Assembly (NCBI GenBank): GCA_038534195.1 | Contig: JBCAXE010000011.1 | Span: forward strand, 23,433 to 87,432 | DNA from: JAJFFW01 sp038534195 | GTDB taxonomy: Bacteria > Pseudomonadota > Alphaproteobacteria > Caulobacterales > Parvularculaceae | Length of the DNA: 64,000 bases | Reading direction: 5' to 3' | Shown: one piece after another, positions 8,259 to 16,982 of the stretch | Position numbering within the stretch: position 1 is the stretch's first letter | How the letters are laid out: each line of letters opens with the position of its first letter | Made by a program: the position numbers and the translations under genes | Notes under the pieces: generated by a model | What the model was told of the DNA's origin: nothing | What the model saw: the letters and a program-made list of their open reading frames with translations, nothing else | The model's database searches: none

Positions 8259-9758
8259 TCAGGCGTCTTCTTCGTCGAGCGCCACGTCATGACCCCACAG
8301 ATGCCGCACATGGGCGACCACGTCTTTGCGGGTTTTGTCGTCGAGCTTGCGGCCATTGTGAACGGTATGGCGTAAAGTGAGTTTTCGATCGCCTTCAAGG
8401 TCGGCCGACACCACCTGAAGGTTCGGCTCATGCACGCCGAGATCGTACATCTGGCTTAGCGTTTCGCGCACACGCCGGAAGCCGCGCTCATCATGGATCG
8501 CGCGCACTTCAATGTGGCTTTCTGCGGCGTCGTCGGCGAGCGCAAAGAGGCGGAAATCTCGCATCACCTTCGGTGAGAGATATTGCAAAATGAAGCTCTC
8601 GTCGCGATAGTCCGTCCACGCCTGTTTTAGAACATCGCGCCAATCGCCGGCGCCGGCGATCTCGGGGAACCATTCGCGATCTTCATCGGTCGGCTCTTCG
8701 CTCATGCGCTTTAGATCTTCCATCATCGCAAAGCCGAGCGCGTAAGGATTGATTCCCGAATAGCGCGGATCGTCAAATTCCGGTTGAAACACCACTGATG
8801 AGTGCGAGTGCAGAAACTCCATGATCGCGCCTTCGCCGATCTGGCTGCTCTCATAGAGCTTGTTCATGATATAATGATGCGTGAAGGTGGCGCAGCCCTC
8901 ATTCATCACTTTCGTCTGCTTTTGCGGATAGAAATATTGCGCCACATTGCGCACGATCCGGACAATCTCGCGCTGCCACGGCGCCAGCGCCGGCGAGGCT
9001 TTCTCGATGAAATAAAGAAGGTTTTCTTCCGGCAACTGGATGTTGCGCACTTCCTCCTGACGCTCTTCCTTGTCCTCGTCGTCTTCTTCTGAATTGGGGA
9101 GCGTGCGCCAGAGATCGTTGAAGTTCTCTCGCTCATATTCGGCGCGGGCGATGATCTTCGCAATGCGGTCTTTGTCGGTTAGCCGCGGCGAGCGCTGATA
9201 GCGGAAGACGCCCTGGTCCATGAGCGCGTGGGCGCTGTCGAGCGTTTTCTCCACTTCCTCAAAGCCATATTCGTCCTCGCATTTGGCGATATATTTCTTG
9301 GCGAAGTCGAGATAGGGGAGGATGCCGTCCGCGTCCGTCCACTGACGAAAGAGGTAGTTATTTTTGAAGAAATGGTTATGGCCGAAACAGGCGTGCGCCA
9401 TCACCAGCGCCTGCATGGTCATCGTGTTTTCTTCCATGAGATAGGCGATGCAGGGGTTTGAGTTGATCACGATCTCATAGGCGAGACCTGTGAACCCTTT
9501 TTGATAATTGATCTGGTCGCGCGCGAAATGTTTGCCGAACGACCAATGGTGATACATGAGCGGCATGCCATGGGAGGAATAAGCGTCGAGCATCTGTTCC
9601 GACGAGATGATCTCCACCTGGTTCGGATAAACGTCGAGCTCAAGATCGTTCAGCGCGATGTTTTCGATCGCGTCAAAGGCGCGTTTCAGGCGCTCGAAGG
9701 TCCATTCGGCGTCATCGAAGAGGAGGGGGGAGGTGGTTTGTTGTCCTATAACCATCAT
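8259..9758 (-). CDS. SpoVR family protein (YcgB-like)
   Basis: A 499-residue SpoVR family member, close to the usual length of about 500. Recognisable blocks include the IENIALNDLELDVYPNQ N-terminal segment, YHHWSFGKHF, INSNPCIAYLMEENTM, HACFGHNHFFKNNY and YFYPQKQTKVMNEG, all rich in conserved His, Asn and Glu. The family was named for a Bacillus cortex protein but in proteobacteria is co-conserved with PrkA and YeaH and is induced in stationary phase and nutrient stress; the biochemical activity is unknown. The start at 9758 overlaps the stop of the upstream unknown gene by ATGA, and no convincing ribosome site precedes it, so its translation probably depends on that gene. Confidence 0.93.
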   Translation of the reverse strand: MMVIGQQTTSPLLFDDAEWTFERLKRAFDAIENIALNDLELDVYPNQVEIISSEQMLDAYSSHGMPLMYHHWSFGKHFARDQINYQKGFTGLAYEIVINSNPCIAYLMEENTMTMQALVMAHACFGHNHFFKNNYLFRQWTDADGILPYLDFAKKYIAKCEDEYGFEEVEKTLDSAHALMDQGVFRYQRSPRLTDKDRIAKIIARAEYERENFNDLWRTLPNSEEDDEDKEERQEEVRNIQLPEENLLYFIEKASPALAPWQREIVRIVRNVAQYFYPQKQTKVMNEGCATFTHHYIMNKLYESSQIGEGAIMEFLHSHSSVVFQPEFDDPRYSGINPYALGFAMMEDLKRMSEEPTDEDREWFPEIAGAGDWRDVLKQAWTDYRDESFILQYLSPKVMRDFRLFALADDAAESHIEVRAIHDERGFRRVRETLSQMYDLGVHEPNLQVVSADLEGDRKLTLRHTVHNGRKLDDKTRKDVVAHVRHLWGHDVALDEEDA

Positions 9759-10261
9759 TTAGGAATTCCAGTAGGCGGTTGATTTTTGACCCATTCGCCT
9801 GAAACCAATTCCGCCAACACATCGATATAGGTTGTCATGCTAAAAATGCGGAAATGATCGATCGTGTCTCCGGGCGGCAAATCATGCTCGGCGATGGACG
9901 CCGTCCATGCAGAATTTTTCGCCTTTAGGAGCGGAAACCAATCATTCTGTTGTGCAACGCAGTCTTGGTATTCTATAAAAGGGTGTTCCACGAACTCTTC
10001 ATGAACCGTCAATGCTACGATTGGTGCAAAATATAATCTCAGCGTTTTATTCGATTCCGTGATCTCCTTCGTAGTGTGATCAATCAAATCGGAGAGAATG
10101 CTAGCTTCATCTTCGTCAATGGTTAGGACTTCGTGGGTTTCTGGGGGGACGCAGTCAACAGTCAATTGAAGCTCATCAGAAAATAACCTTAGGTTCCTGA
10201 AGGCCGTTAGTTTTCCAAATTCTCTGATTGGTTTGAAATCGTATTCCTGTTTTTGAATCAT
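9755..10261 (-). CDS. Unknown 168-residue protein coupled to spoVR
   Basis: I do not recognise this protein. It is soluble, acidic, with no signal peptide, no transmembrane segment and no Cys-rich motif; notable stretches are LTVDCVPPETHEVLTIDEDE, TLRLYFAPIVALTVHEEF and FRIFSMTTYIDVLAEL. Its base composition is visibly more AT-rich than spoVR and yeaH, suggesting acquisition. It sits where spoVR usually follows yeaH directly and overlaps the spoVR start by ATGA. The small acidic form would fit an immunity-like or adaptor protein, but that is a guess. Confidence 0.6.
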   Translation of the reverse strand: MIQKQEYDFKPIREFGKLTAFRNLRLFSDELQLTVDCVPPETHEVLTIDEDEASILSDLIDHTTKEITESNKTLRLYFAPIVALTVHEEFVEHPFIEYQDCVAQQNDWFPLLKAKNSAWTASIAEHDLPPGDTIDHFRIFSMTTYIDVLAELVSGEWVKNQPPTGIPK

Positions 10262-10295
10262 TCTGCCCCGCCAATAGCTGCAGATTTAGATTCGA

Positions 10296-10428
10296 CGCTG
10301 ATCCTTCGTGACGGCCGCGATGCGGCCTCCTCAGGATGAGGGGTGTGCATGGCGGATCCTTTTTTCATGTTTCGGCGCCCTCCGCCTCATCCTGAGGAGC
10401 GGCGCAGCCGCGTCGCGAAGGATCAGCG
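10296..10428. repeat. Inverted pair of CCTCATCCTGAGG-type repeats (copy 1)
   Basis: Two related units in opposite orientation: one at 10296-10340 (reads GATCCTTCGTGACGGCC ... TCAGGATGAG) and one at 10385-10428 (CCTCATCCTGAGGAGC ... GAAGGATCAGCG). Each unit has the CTCATCCTGAG palindromic core, an internal GC hairpin and a GAAGGATCAG tail. Four other units occur in the window (10761-10804, 10846-10887, 19056-19091, 19120-19164), always in opposed pairs, like REPIN-type doublets. The second unit here lies inside the 3' end of the GIY-YIG gene. Confidence 0.85.
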
Positions 10429-10736
10429 TCTATTGACGGTTTATATCCGCGGGCGGACAACTGTTTCAAAAGAGTGTCGTCGCCGTCGATTAGCGCTTCT
10501 TTCTTCTTTCTGCTCCAGCCTTTGAGTTGGCGTTCAACCGCGACCATTTCATCATAGCGATAGAAGAATTCGCTCCAAACCAGCGTCACTGGCCGACGTT
10601 TATACGTGTGTGCTGTTTTAAAGACGCCGTCATTGTGCTGGGCGGCGCGATGCTGTGGGTCCTCGCCGCGATGGGAGCCAATGTAATAGCTGTTATCGGC
10701 GCATTTCAGCATATAGACGTAGCCGACTATGCGCAT
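10365..10736 (-). CDS. GIY-YIG nuclease family protein with repeat-encoded tail
   Basis: A 123-residue single-domain GIY-YIG endonuclease-like protein. The signature reads GYVYMLKCADNSYYIGS at residues 5-21, with Arg27-type basic residues downstream, HNDG, KRRPVTLVWSE and the catalytic-Glu region EMVAVERQLKGWSRKKKEAL. Stand-alone proteins of this size (UPF0213/YhbQ-like) are common and of uncertain function. The last 20 or so residues (DPSRRGCAAPQDE) are encoded by one of the dispersed repeats, so the normal C terminus probably ends near GYKPS. The gene is bracketed by two opposed repeat pairs and lies between yeaH and spoVR. Confidence 0.85.
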   Translation of the reverse strand: MRIVGYVYMLKCADNSYYIGSHRGEDPQHRAAQHNDGVFKTAHTYKRRPVTLVWSEFFYRYDEMVAVERQLKGWSRKKKEALIDGDDTLLKQLSARGYKPSIDADPSRRGCAAPQDEAEGAET

Positions 10737-10760
10737 AGGGGTTCTCTGTTCTTAAGCGCC

Positions 10761-10887
10761 GCTAATCCTTGGTGACGGCCGCAATGCGGCCTTCTCAGGA
10801 TGAGGGTGCGCGCTGTTCGTATTCTAATATCTCGTCCTCGCGCCGCCTCATCCTGAGGGGCGCGAAGCGCGTCACGAAGGATCAGCG
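10761..10887. repeat. Inverted pair of CCTCATCCTGAGG-type repeats (copy 2)
   Basis: Units at 10761-10804 and 10846-10887 face each other in the same arrangement as the pair at 10296-10428. Together the two pairs flank the GIY-YIG gene closely on both sides. The unit cores differ by a few bases (TTCTCAGGATGAG against CTCATCCTGAGGGG), so they are diverged copies, not a recent duplication. Confidence 0.82.
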
Positions 10888-10902
10888 ACAATACTTCGCC
10901 CA

Positions 10903-12225
10903 TCACGCCGCCTCGCTGTTGCTCTTGGCGAACAGCTCTCTGAACACCGGGAAGATATCCTGCGGGCGCGCAATACGGGTTTGTGCGAATGCCGCCCAAT
11001 TGGGTGCGAAGGTGCGGTAGGCGCGCCAGAGCTCTGCGCCTGAATCGTCCGACGAGAACACTTCCAGCTCGCGTTCATCGAGGATCTCGATATAGGCGTA
11101 GTACTGACTGATCGGCATGACGCTCTCATTGAGAATTTCAACGCAGCGCTGGGCGTCGCCGGACTGAGTGTAGCCGTCGGACGCTTGCGCCACATAGATG
11201 TTCCATTCGCCGGCTGGGTACCGGTCTTCCTGCACCTCGAGCATTTTTTCGAGCGCCGTGGAGACGACCGTGCCGCCTGACTGACGGGAATAAAAGAAGG
11301 TCTCCTCGTCCACTTCCTCGGCGTGGTGGGTGTGGCGGATGAACACGACATCCACTTTCTCGTAGCGCCGCTTCAGGAAGAGATAGAGCAGCATGTAAAA
11401 ACGCTTTGCGAGGTCTTTCTCGCGCTCGCCCATGGAGCCGGAGACGTCCATGAGGCAGAACATGACCGCGGCCGTCGTTTGCACCGGCGTCGGCTCATAA
11501 GCGTTGTAGCGGACATCCAGTGGGTCGATATAGGGCGCCCAGCGGCGGCGCTTTTCCATCTCTTCAAGCTTGATGATGATCGCTTTTTTCTCTTCAACCT
11601 CGTGCGGCGCAGGTTCGGAGACGCGCTCCAGCTCGAACAACCGTCCTTTAAGCTCGTTCATTTCCTTGGTCGAAGGACGCCCCAGCGCCAGGCGGCGGCC
11701 ATGGGCGTTCCTCATGGTACGGATTAGATTGAGATTGGTCGGCGAGCCGACCACCGTGACGCCGGCGCGCTTATAGGCCGTCGATTTGATTTCTTTCAGC
11801 GATCGCTTGACGAGGTTCGGCAATTCCAGGTCTTCAAAGAAGATATCGAGGAATTCGTCCTGCGTCAGGGTGAACGCGAATTCGTCTTCTGAATCGCCCT
11901 CGGTCGACGCTTCCTTGCCGCGGCCCTGGCCTTTACCGCGCGGCGGCTTTTTGATGCGGTCGCCTTCGCCGAATTCCTTGTTGCCGGGATGAACGCCCTG
12001 GCGCTTGCCGGTTTCGGGATTGAGACGGAAGCGCGGCTCTTTGGTTGATTTGGACGGGATCGAGATTTTCTCGCCCTTGTCGAGCTCCTTCACCGACCGA
12101 TCCCGGAGCGACTTGTTCACCGCTTCCTTGATCTGCGCGCGCGCCCGCTTCAGGAAGCGCTGGCGGTTGCCAAGCGACTTACCCTTGGGGTTCTTGCGGC
12201 GGTCAATGAAGTGGAACTGCGTCAT
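10903..12225 (-). CDS. yeaH: DUF444 family protein YeaH/YhbH
   Basis: A 440-residue member of the YeaH/YhbH family. The N terminus is basic (HFIDRRKNPKGKSLGNRQRF) and linked by a low-complexity Lys/Gly segment to a von Willebrand A-like domain with the metal-dependent adhesion motif DVSGSMG at residues 260-266. QSGGTVVSTALE and ASDGYTQSGD supply the remaining motif positions. The family is co-conserved with PrkA kinase and SpoVR and in enterobacteria yeaG-yeaH is induced by nitrogen starvation and stationary phase. It lies 74 bp after prkA on the same strand, and an AGGGATTAG/CTAATCCCT inverted repeat occupies that gap. Confidence 0.93.
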   Translation of the reverse strand: MTQFHFIDRRKNPKGKSLGNRQRFLKRARAQIKEAVNKSLRDRSVKELDKGEKISIPSKSTKEPRFRLNPETGKRQGVHPGNKEFGEGDRIKKPPRGKGQGRGKEASTEGDSEDEFAFTLTQDEFLDIFFEDLELPNLVKRSLKEIKSTAYKRAGVTVVGSPTNLNLIRTMRNAHGRRLALGRPSTKEMNELKGRLFELERVSEPAPHEVEEKKAIIIKLEEMEKRRRWAPYIDPLDVRYNAYEPTPVQTTAAVMFCLMDVSGSMGEREKDLAKRFYMLLYLFLKRRYEKVDVVFIRHTHHAEEVDEETFFYSRQSGGTVVSTALEKMLEVQEDRYPAGEWNIYVAQASDGYTQSGDAQRCVEILNESVMPISQYYAYIEILDERELEVFSSDDSGAELWRAYRTFAPNWAAFAQTRIARPQDIFPVFRELFAKSNSEAA

Positions 12226-12299
12226 AGGGATTAGGTTTTAGGGATTGGGGACTAGGGATCGCAAATTAATCTGATACCTCATCGCTAATCCCTCCTTTT

Positions 12300-14249
12300 C
12301 TATCCAGCCTTATTCACCCGCATGTACCACTCCACAAGGCGGCGCACTTGCCGCGGCGTGTATCCGCGATCGACCATGCGCTCGACGAACTTGTCGTGCT
12401 TTTCGGCGGTCTCGGAATCTTTCTTGGAGTCGAATGAGATCACGGGCAGCAGATCCTCAACTTGGGAGAACATGCGCTTTTCAATGACGTTGCGCAGCTT
12501 CTCATAGGACGTCCATTTCGGGTTGCGCCCCTCATTGTTTGCCCGCGCCCGCAACGCGAATTTCACCACCTCGTTGCGGAAGTCTTTGGGGTTGGCGATG
12601 CCTGCCGGCTTTTCGATTTTTGAAAGCTCCGCATCGAGTGTTGCGCGATCAAGTAGCTGACCGGTGTCAGGGTCTTTGAAGTCCTGATCTTCGATCCAGG
12701 CGTCGGCGTAGGAGATATACCGGTCAAAGAGATTTTGTCCGTACTCGCCATAGCTCTCAAGATAGGCCTTCTGGATCTCGTTGCCAATAAAGTCGGCGTA
12801 GCGCTTGGAAAGCTCCGATTTGATGAAGTCGAGATATTTCTTCTCCACTTCTTCGGGGAACTGCTCGCGTTTGATGCGGTTTTCCAAAACATACATGAGG
12901 TGAACCGGATCCGCGGCGACCTCGTCAGTGTCGAAGTTGAAGGTTTCCGACAAAACTTTGTAAGCGAAGCGCGTGGAGATACCGTCCATGCCTTCGTCGA
13001 TGCCGGCGGCGTCGCGATATTCCTGGTGGCTTTTGGCTTTCGGGTCCGTGTCTTTCAGTTTGTCGCCGTCATAGACCCGCAGTTTGGAATAAAGGTTTGA
13101 ATTTTCGTGCTCGCGCAGACGCGTGAGAACGGAAAAACGCGCCAGAAGGTCAAGCGTTTCAGGCGCGCAATTGGCGCCGGCCAGTTCGGAATGCGCCAGA
13201 AGCTTTTCATAAATCTGGCGCTCTTCTGTGACCCGCAGGCAGTAAGGCACCTTGATCACATTGATCCGGTCAAGGAAGGCTTCGTTATTCTTGTTGTTGC
13301 GGAAGGTCTGCCACTCGCTTTCGTTGGAGTGTGCGAGGATGATGCCCTGGAAGGGAATGGGGCCGAGCGCTTCGGTGCCGACGTAATTGCCTTCCTGCGT
13401 CGCCGTCAGCAGTGGATGCAGCACCTTAATCGGCGCCTTGAACATCTCGACGAATTCCAAAAGCCCCTGATTGGCGCGGCAAAGCCCGCCCGAATAGGAA
13501 TAGGCGTCGGTGTCGTCCTGGCTGAAATGCTCCAGCTTGCGAATGTCGACTTTGCCGACAAGGGCGGAGATATCCTGATTGTTTTCATCGCCCGGTTCGG
13601 TCTTGGAAATGGCAAGCTGGCGCAGCTTTGACGGGAAGAGGCGCACCACTTCAAACTTTGAAATGTCGCCGCCAAATTCGTCGAGGCGCTTGACCGCCCA
13701 TGGGCTCATCAGACCGGTGAGGCGGCGCTTTTCGATGCCGTATTTGTCTTCCAGAAGCGATTGTAGCTCTTCCGACTGGAAAAGGCCGAGCGGGCTTTCA
13801 AAGACCGGCGAGATTTCGTCGCCTGCCTTCAAAACATAGATGGGATGTTTTTCCATCAGGTCCTTCAGGCGTTCGGCGAGCGAGGATTTGCCGCCGCCCA
13901 CCGGGCCGAGCAAATAGATGATCTGGCGTTTTTCTTCGAGACCCTGTCCGGCGTGACGGAAGAACGAGACAATCCGCTCGATCGTGTCCTCCATGCCGTA
14001 AAAGCCGTCAAAGGCTTTGTAGTGACGAATGGTGCGGTTGAAGAAGATGCGCGCGAGCCGCGGGTCTTTCGACGTATCGATCATCTCCGGTTCGCCGATG
14101 GCTTGCACCATGCGTTCGGCGGCGGACGCGTAAAGCATCGCATCGTCGCGCGCCGCCAGCAGGTAATCGCGCAAGGACATCGCGTCCTGCCGCACCTTCT
14201 GATAGCTCTCCGAGAAAAGATCAAATACGTCGAGATTTTCGCCAGTCAT
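12300..14249 (-). CDS. prkA: PrkA family serine protein kinase (YeaG)
   Basis: A 649-residue PrkA/YeaG protein, full length for the family. The AAA+ N-terminal domain carries Walker A GPVGGGKS at residues 115-122, preceded by the PrkA signature DGFYGMEDTIERIVSFF at 81-97; the C-terminal PrkA kinase-like domain includes the conserved ARANNEGRNPKWTSYEKL block. The protein is a cytosolic stress kinase or protease-like AAA+ enzyme, depending on the species studied. It is the first gene of the prkA-yeaH-(insert)-spoVR series, so its promoter in the 14.25-14.9 kb gap probably drives all of them. Confidence 0.95.
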   Translation of the reverse strand: MTGENLDVFDLFSESYQKVRQDAMSLRDYLLAARDDAMLYASAAERMVQAIGEPEMIDTSKDPRLARIFFNRTIRHYKAFDGFYGMEDTIERIVSFFRHAGQGLEEKRQIIYLLGPVGGGKSSLAERLKDLMEKHPIYVLKAGDEISPVFESPLGLFQSEELQSLLEDKYGIEKRRLTGLMSPWAVKRLDEFGGDISKFEVVRLFPSKLRQLAISKTEPGDENNQDISALVGKVDIRKLEHFSQDDTDAYSYSGGLCRANQGLLEFVEMFKAPIKVLHPLLTATQEGNYVGTEALGPIPFQGIILAHSNESEWQTFRNNKNNEAFLDRINVIKVPYCLRVTEERQIYEKLLAHSELAGANCAPETLDLLARFSVLTRLREHENSNLYSKLRVYDGDKLKDTDPKAKSHQEYRDAAGIDEGMDGISTRFAYKVLSETFNFDTDEVAADPVHLMYVLENRIKREQFPEEVEKKYLDFIKSELSKRYADFIGNEIQKAYLESYGEYGQNLFDRYISYADAWIEDQDFKDPDTGQLLDRATLDAELSKIEKPAGIANPKDFRNEVVKFALRARANNEGRNPKWTSYEKLRNVIEKRMFSQVEDLLPVISFDSKKDSETAEKHDKFVERMVDRGYTPRQVRRLVEWYMRVNKAG

Positions 14250-14924
14250 GTGTTCACGCTCACCTTACTTTTCGCACAGCCGTCTTCATCCGGTTGTCGC
14301 CGGCCGCGCAGCCCCGAAACGAAAAACGGCGAGCGACCCTAATCTGGTCCCTCGCCGAAACATCATTCCAAAAAAATTTGTCGTTCCTGAATTGCGATGA
14401 CGCAACTTCAATTCGCAATGACGAAGCGCGGCGTTGACCATTCTTCTGATTTGGGGCTGCGCCGGCAAAACGCAAGCGCGCATTCGAGCATGCTCGCGAA
14501 AAATTGTAATCCGGCTTTGCGGTCCCTGAAGGGTCATTGGTCGCCTGTTGCAGTTTCTAAATCGTCGTTGCTCTTCTCTTCCTGTGTCTCTCCCAAAGGC
14601 GTCCTTCCCACCACGCCCTGTACAAACCGACATGATCGTAGCGGCACGCTCTTAATTTTTTCTCACTTTGGATAAAGTAACAGAATTGCGGCGAAGATAC
14701 GACAGAGCGTTCCGCCGCATACGGTGAAAATTTTTCCCTGTTGCGTAAATGCTTGTGAAGATGCCGGAAAAGTTATCGTTGGAGTATTGTGCTAACCGTA
14801 TGTGATTCGTTTGCGTGGGCCGCGCAAAGTGCGACGCAAAACAAGACGGTGCGCGTTAGCGCTAAAGCCAACCGACTGCTAATGTCGGAAGAACGCAACG
14901 AATGCCTTGTCGCAAGATGCTACC
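14250..14924. other. 675-bp intergenic region upstream of prkA
   Basis: No convincing gene on either strand. A hairpin-forming segment (GGCGAG...CTCGCC with an inner GACC/GGTC stem) lies at about 14333-14361. A short near-duplicate of AATTGCGATGACG and AATTCGCAATGACG occurs at about 14392-14424. The part from 14640 to 14830 is AT-richer and likely holds the divergent promoters of prkA and the membrane protein gene at 14925, but no single box stands out. Confidence 0.5.
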
Positions 14925-15317
14925 ATGATGGACCTTCTGCAGAGTTTTTTTACCGATCTTAACGCCGGCCCAACGTGGGTGGTGGTTTGGGTGAATTTCA
15001 TGAGCGTGGTGATTGGCCTCGCGGTCCCATTTGCGTTTGTGCGGGTGGAGGCGCGTTGGCTGCTGGCGGTTATGGCCGGGACGATACTTTTTGGCGGGTG
15101 GCTCTATGCGAGCGTCGGCTATGAACGGCTTCTCGGTTTGGCCCATGTGGTCTTCTGGACGCCGTTCGTCATTTATCTATGGCGCCGCCGTGGGCGCTGG
15201 CGCGTTAGCGAGACGATCAGCGGCAAGTGGTTGGTCTTGCTCTTCATTGTCATGAGCATATCGCTCGTCATCGACTATGTTGACGTGGCGCGATACGTCC
15301 TCGGTGACCGGCTTTAG
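14925..15317 (+). CDS. Small four-helix membrane protein
   Basis: A 130-residue hydrophobic protein with four likely transmembrane segments (WVVVWVNFMSVVIGLAVPF, WLLAVMAGTILFGGWLY, LLGLAHVVFWTPFVIYLW and WLVLLFIVMSISLVIDYV). Charged residues cluster in WRRRGRWRVSE, expected on the cytosolic side. The start is taken as ATG 14925 (next ATG at 14928); a TTG at 14907 is possible, and no strong ribosome site decides it. It precedes the GNAT gene by 38 bp on the same strand. I do not assign a function. Confidence 0.7.
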   Translation: MMDLLQSFFTDLNAGPTWVVVWVNFMSVVIGLAVPFAFVRVEARWLLAVMAGTILFGGWLYASVGYERLLGLAHVVFWTPFVIYLWRRRGRWRVSETISGKWLVLLFIVMSISLVIDYVDVARYVLGDRL

Positions 15318-15355
15318 CCGCGGCGGCTGATTGACCAACAATATGAGAGACCTGA

Positions 15356-15835
15356 ATGACGCCGACTGACTTCGCTCCCATGACAGCACTCACGGCGCCC
15401 GCTTCGCTCGCCGTCAATCAGCGCTATGTGGCGATGCTTTCGCCCCTGACGCTGGAAGGTCTCGGCGATCTCGTGGCGCGCGCATGTTACGCCAAGCAGA
15501 CGGGCGACGGCGCGGCGTTTCTCATCGCGTTCGACCAGGACGGCGCCTATGATAGCGAGAATTTTCAATGGTTTAAGGAGCGCTATCGGCGTTTTGTTTA
15601 TATTGACCGGATTGTCATCGGCGACGCTTTACAACGGCGCGGGCTGGCGCGGCTATTCTATGAGGATTTAGCGGATTTTGCGCGCAAACACGGCGCCGCT
15701 CATCTTTGTGCGGAAGTAAATGTCGAGCCGCCAAACCCCGCATCGCATGCGTTTCATTTGCAATCGGGATTTGGGCCGGTCGCGGACGGAACGCTCGGCG
15801 CCAAAACCGTGCGCTACTACGTTAAGACCTTATAA
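15356..15835 (+). CDS. GNAT family N-acetyltransferase
   Basis: A 159-residue GNAT-fold protein. The acetyl-CoA-binding motif A is visible as RFVYIDRIVIGDALQRRGLA (residues about 77-96), with Q/R-x-x-G-L equivalent to the pyrophosphate loop. HLCAEVNVEPPNPASHAFHL covers strand 5 and the following helix, and FGPVADG strand 6. Substrate unknown. The last bases overlap the 3' end of the convergent phosphatase gene. Confidence 0.85.
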   Translation: MTPTDFAPMTALTAPASLAVNQRYVAMLSPLTLEGLGDLVARACYAKQTGDGAAFLIAFDQDGAYDSENFQWFKERYRRFVYIDRIVIGDALQRRGLARLFYEDLADFARKHGAAHLCAEVNVEPPNPASHAFHLQSGFGPVADGTLGAKTVRYYVKTL

Positions 15836-16453
15836 AAGGGTTTCTCGTCCGCGCTGCAGCTTATGGGCGACATCCTGCGGCGCTTTTAGATGGGCCACTT
15901 TTTCGCGCTTCATGCCGCAAAGATAACCGCGCAATAATCGCCCGGACGCGCCATGGCCGGTGATGAGCGCTGGGCCGCGCAGCGAGAGGAGAAAATCGCG
16001 GGTGCGTGTCGCCGCATCGGCGTAGCTCTCTCCGCCGGGGATCGTGTAATCCCATTTCGATTCCTGGCGGCGTTCAAAAACGCCGGGATCGTCGGCGTTG
16101 ATCTCGTCGGGCGTCTTCCCGTTCCAGGCGCCGAGGTCGATTTCGATCAGGCGATCATCGATCATGAAACGCTGACGCGGCAGACCCAGCCGCTCTCTAA
16201 TGATCTCCATTGTTTCGCGCGCGCGCACGAGCGGGCTGGAGTAAAAGGTGAGCGCGGCGTTGTTCGCGATTTCATCGGCGAGGGCGCCGCCATTGCGCGC
16301 GGCCTGCGCGCGTCCCGTTTCATTAAGCGCGATGTCGGCGTGGCCCTGAAAGCGGCGTTCCGCGTTCCAGTCGGTCTGACCGTGGCGCACGAAGTAAATC
16401 GGCCATCTCAGACGCACGCGTCCGCCCGGCATGCTTTGTGCGCGATTAAACAT
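15830..16453 (-). CDS. Histidine phosphatase family protein
   Basis: A 207-residue phosphoglycerate-mutase-like phosphatase. The phospho-accepting motif RHGQTDWN lies at about residues 23-30, the second Arg in YSSPLVRARETM, an acid residue in IEIDLGAWNG, and the second catalytic His in ITGHGASGR. This is the full catalytic set of the superfamily. The ATG at 16453 is preferred; a start at 16483 would add ten residues. Substrate is not deducible. Confidence 0.88.
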   Translation of the reverse strand: MFNRAQSMPGGRVRLRWPIYFVRHGQTDWNAERRFQGHADIALNETGRAQAARNGGALADEIANNAALTFYSSPLVRARETMEIIRERLGLPRQRFMIDDRLIEIDLGAWNGKTPDEINADDPGVFERRQESKWDYTIPGGESYADAATRTRDFLLSLRGPALITGHGASGRLLRGYLCGMKREKVAHLKAPQDVAHKLQRGRETLL

Positions 16454-16532
16454 GGGTTCAGCCCTGATTGCCCCGACGCCCAAAACCTAGTTTGATTTCA
16501 GGCGAAGTCCAGTAACGAAAAGGAAAACGCGC

Positions 16533-16982
16533 TTGCTCGATCAATCGATGACCGCCGATGAGGTGATCGGCCTTCTCGGGCTTGAGCCGCATCCAGAGGG
16601 CGGATGGTACCGGCAGACTTTTGAAGACGTGGAAAACGGCGCGCGCGCGGCGTCGACCGCGATTTATTTCCTTTTGAAGGCCGGCGAATTCTCTCACTGG
16701 CACCGCATTGATGCTGTCGAGATCTGGCATTATTACGCTGGCGGGCCGCTCGTTTTGAGCGTCTCTGAAAACGGCCATGACGTGACAGCGCTGAGGCTGG
16801 GGCCCAATCTTGTGGGCGGCGAGCGTCCGCAAGGGATTGTGCCGGCCGGCGCCTGGCAGGCTGCGGAAAGCCTCGGGCGCTGGACGCTGGTCGGATGTAC
16901 GGTCGCGCCCGGATTTCAATTCGAAACGTTTGAACTTGCGGCCCCGGACTGGCGCCCGGCGCCGCGCTCTTCTTCTAGCTGA
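16533..16982 (+). CDS. Cupin superfamily protein (DUF985)
   Basis: A 149-residue cupin of the DUF985 (cupin_5) group. HPEGGWYRQTF near the N terminus, IYFLLKAGEFSHWHRIDAVEIWHYYAG with the metal-ligand-like His residues, and VPAGAWQAAES are the family landmarks. It starts at TTG 16533, because AGGAAA lies about 8 nt upstream, whereas the first ATG (16548) is 22 nt away. It overlaps the convergent gene by 8 bp. Members bind metal and small ligands; the role is unknown. Confidence 0.82.
   Translation: MLDQSMTADEVIGLLGLEPHPEGGWYRQTFEDVENGARAASTAIYFLLKAGEFSHWHRIDAVEIWHYYAGGPLVLSVSENGHDVTALRLGPNLVGGERPQGIVPAGAWQAAESLGRWTLVGCTVAPGFQFETFELAAPDWRPAPRSSSS

Noticed and set aside
12226..12299. AGGGATTAG-rich repeats between yeaH and prkA
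   Set aside because: A short inverted repeat in an operon gap; it may affect mRNA stability, but no known element matches and it does not look mobile.
14286..14633. 115-codon minus-strand frame in the prkA upstream gap
   Set aside because: Its composition is Arg-rich and low in aliphatic pattern, and it includes the near-duplicate AATTGCGATGACG sequence; it looks like a chance frame.
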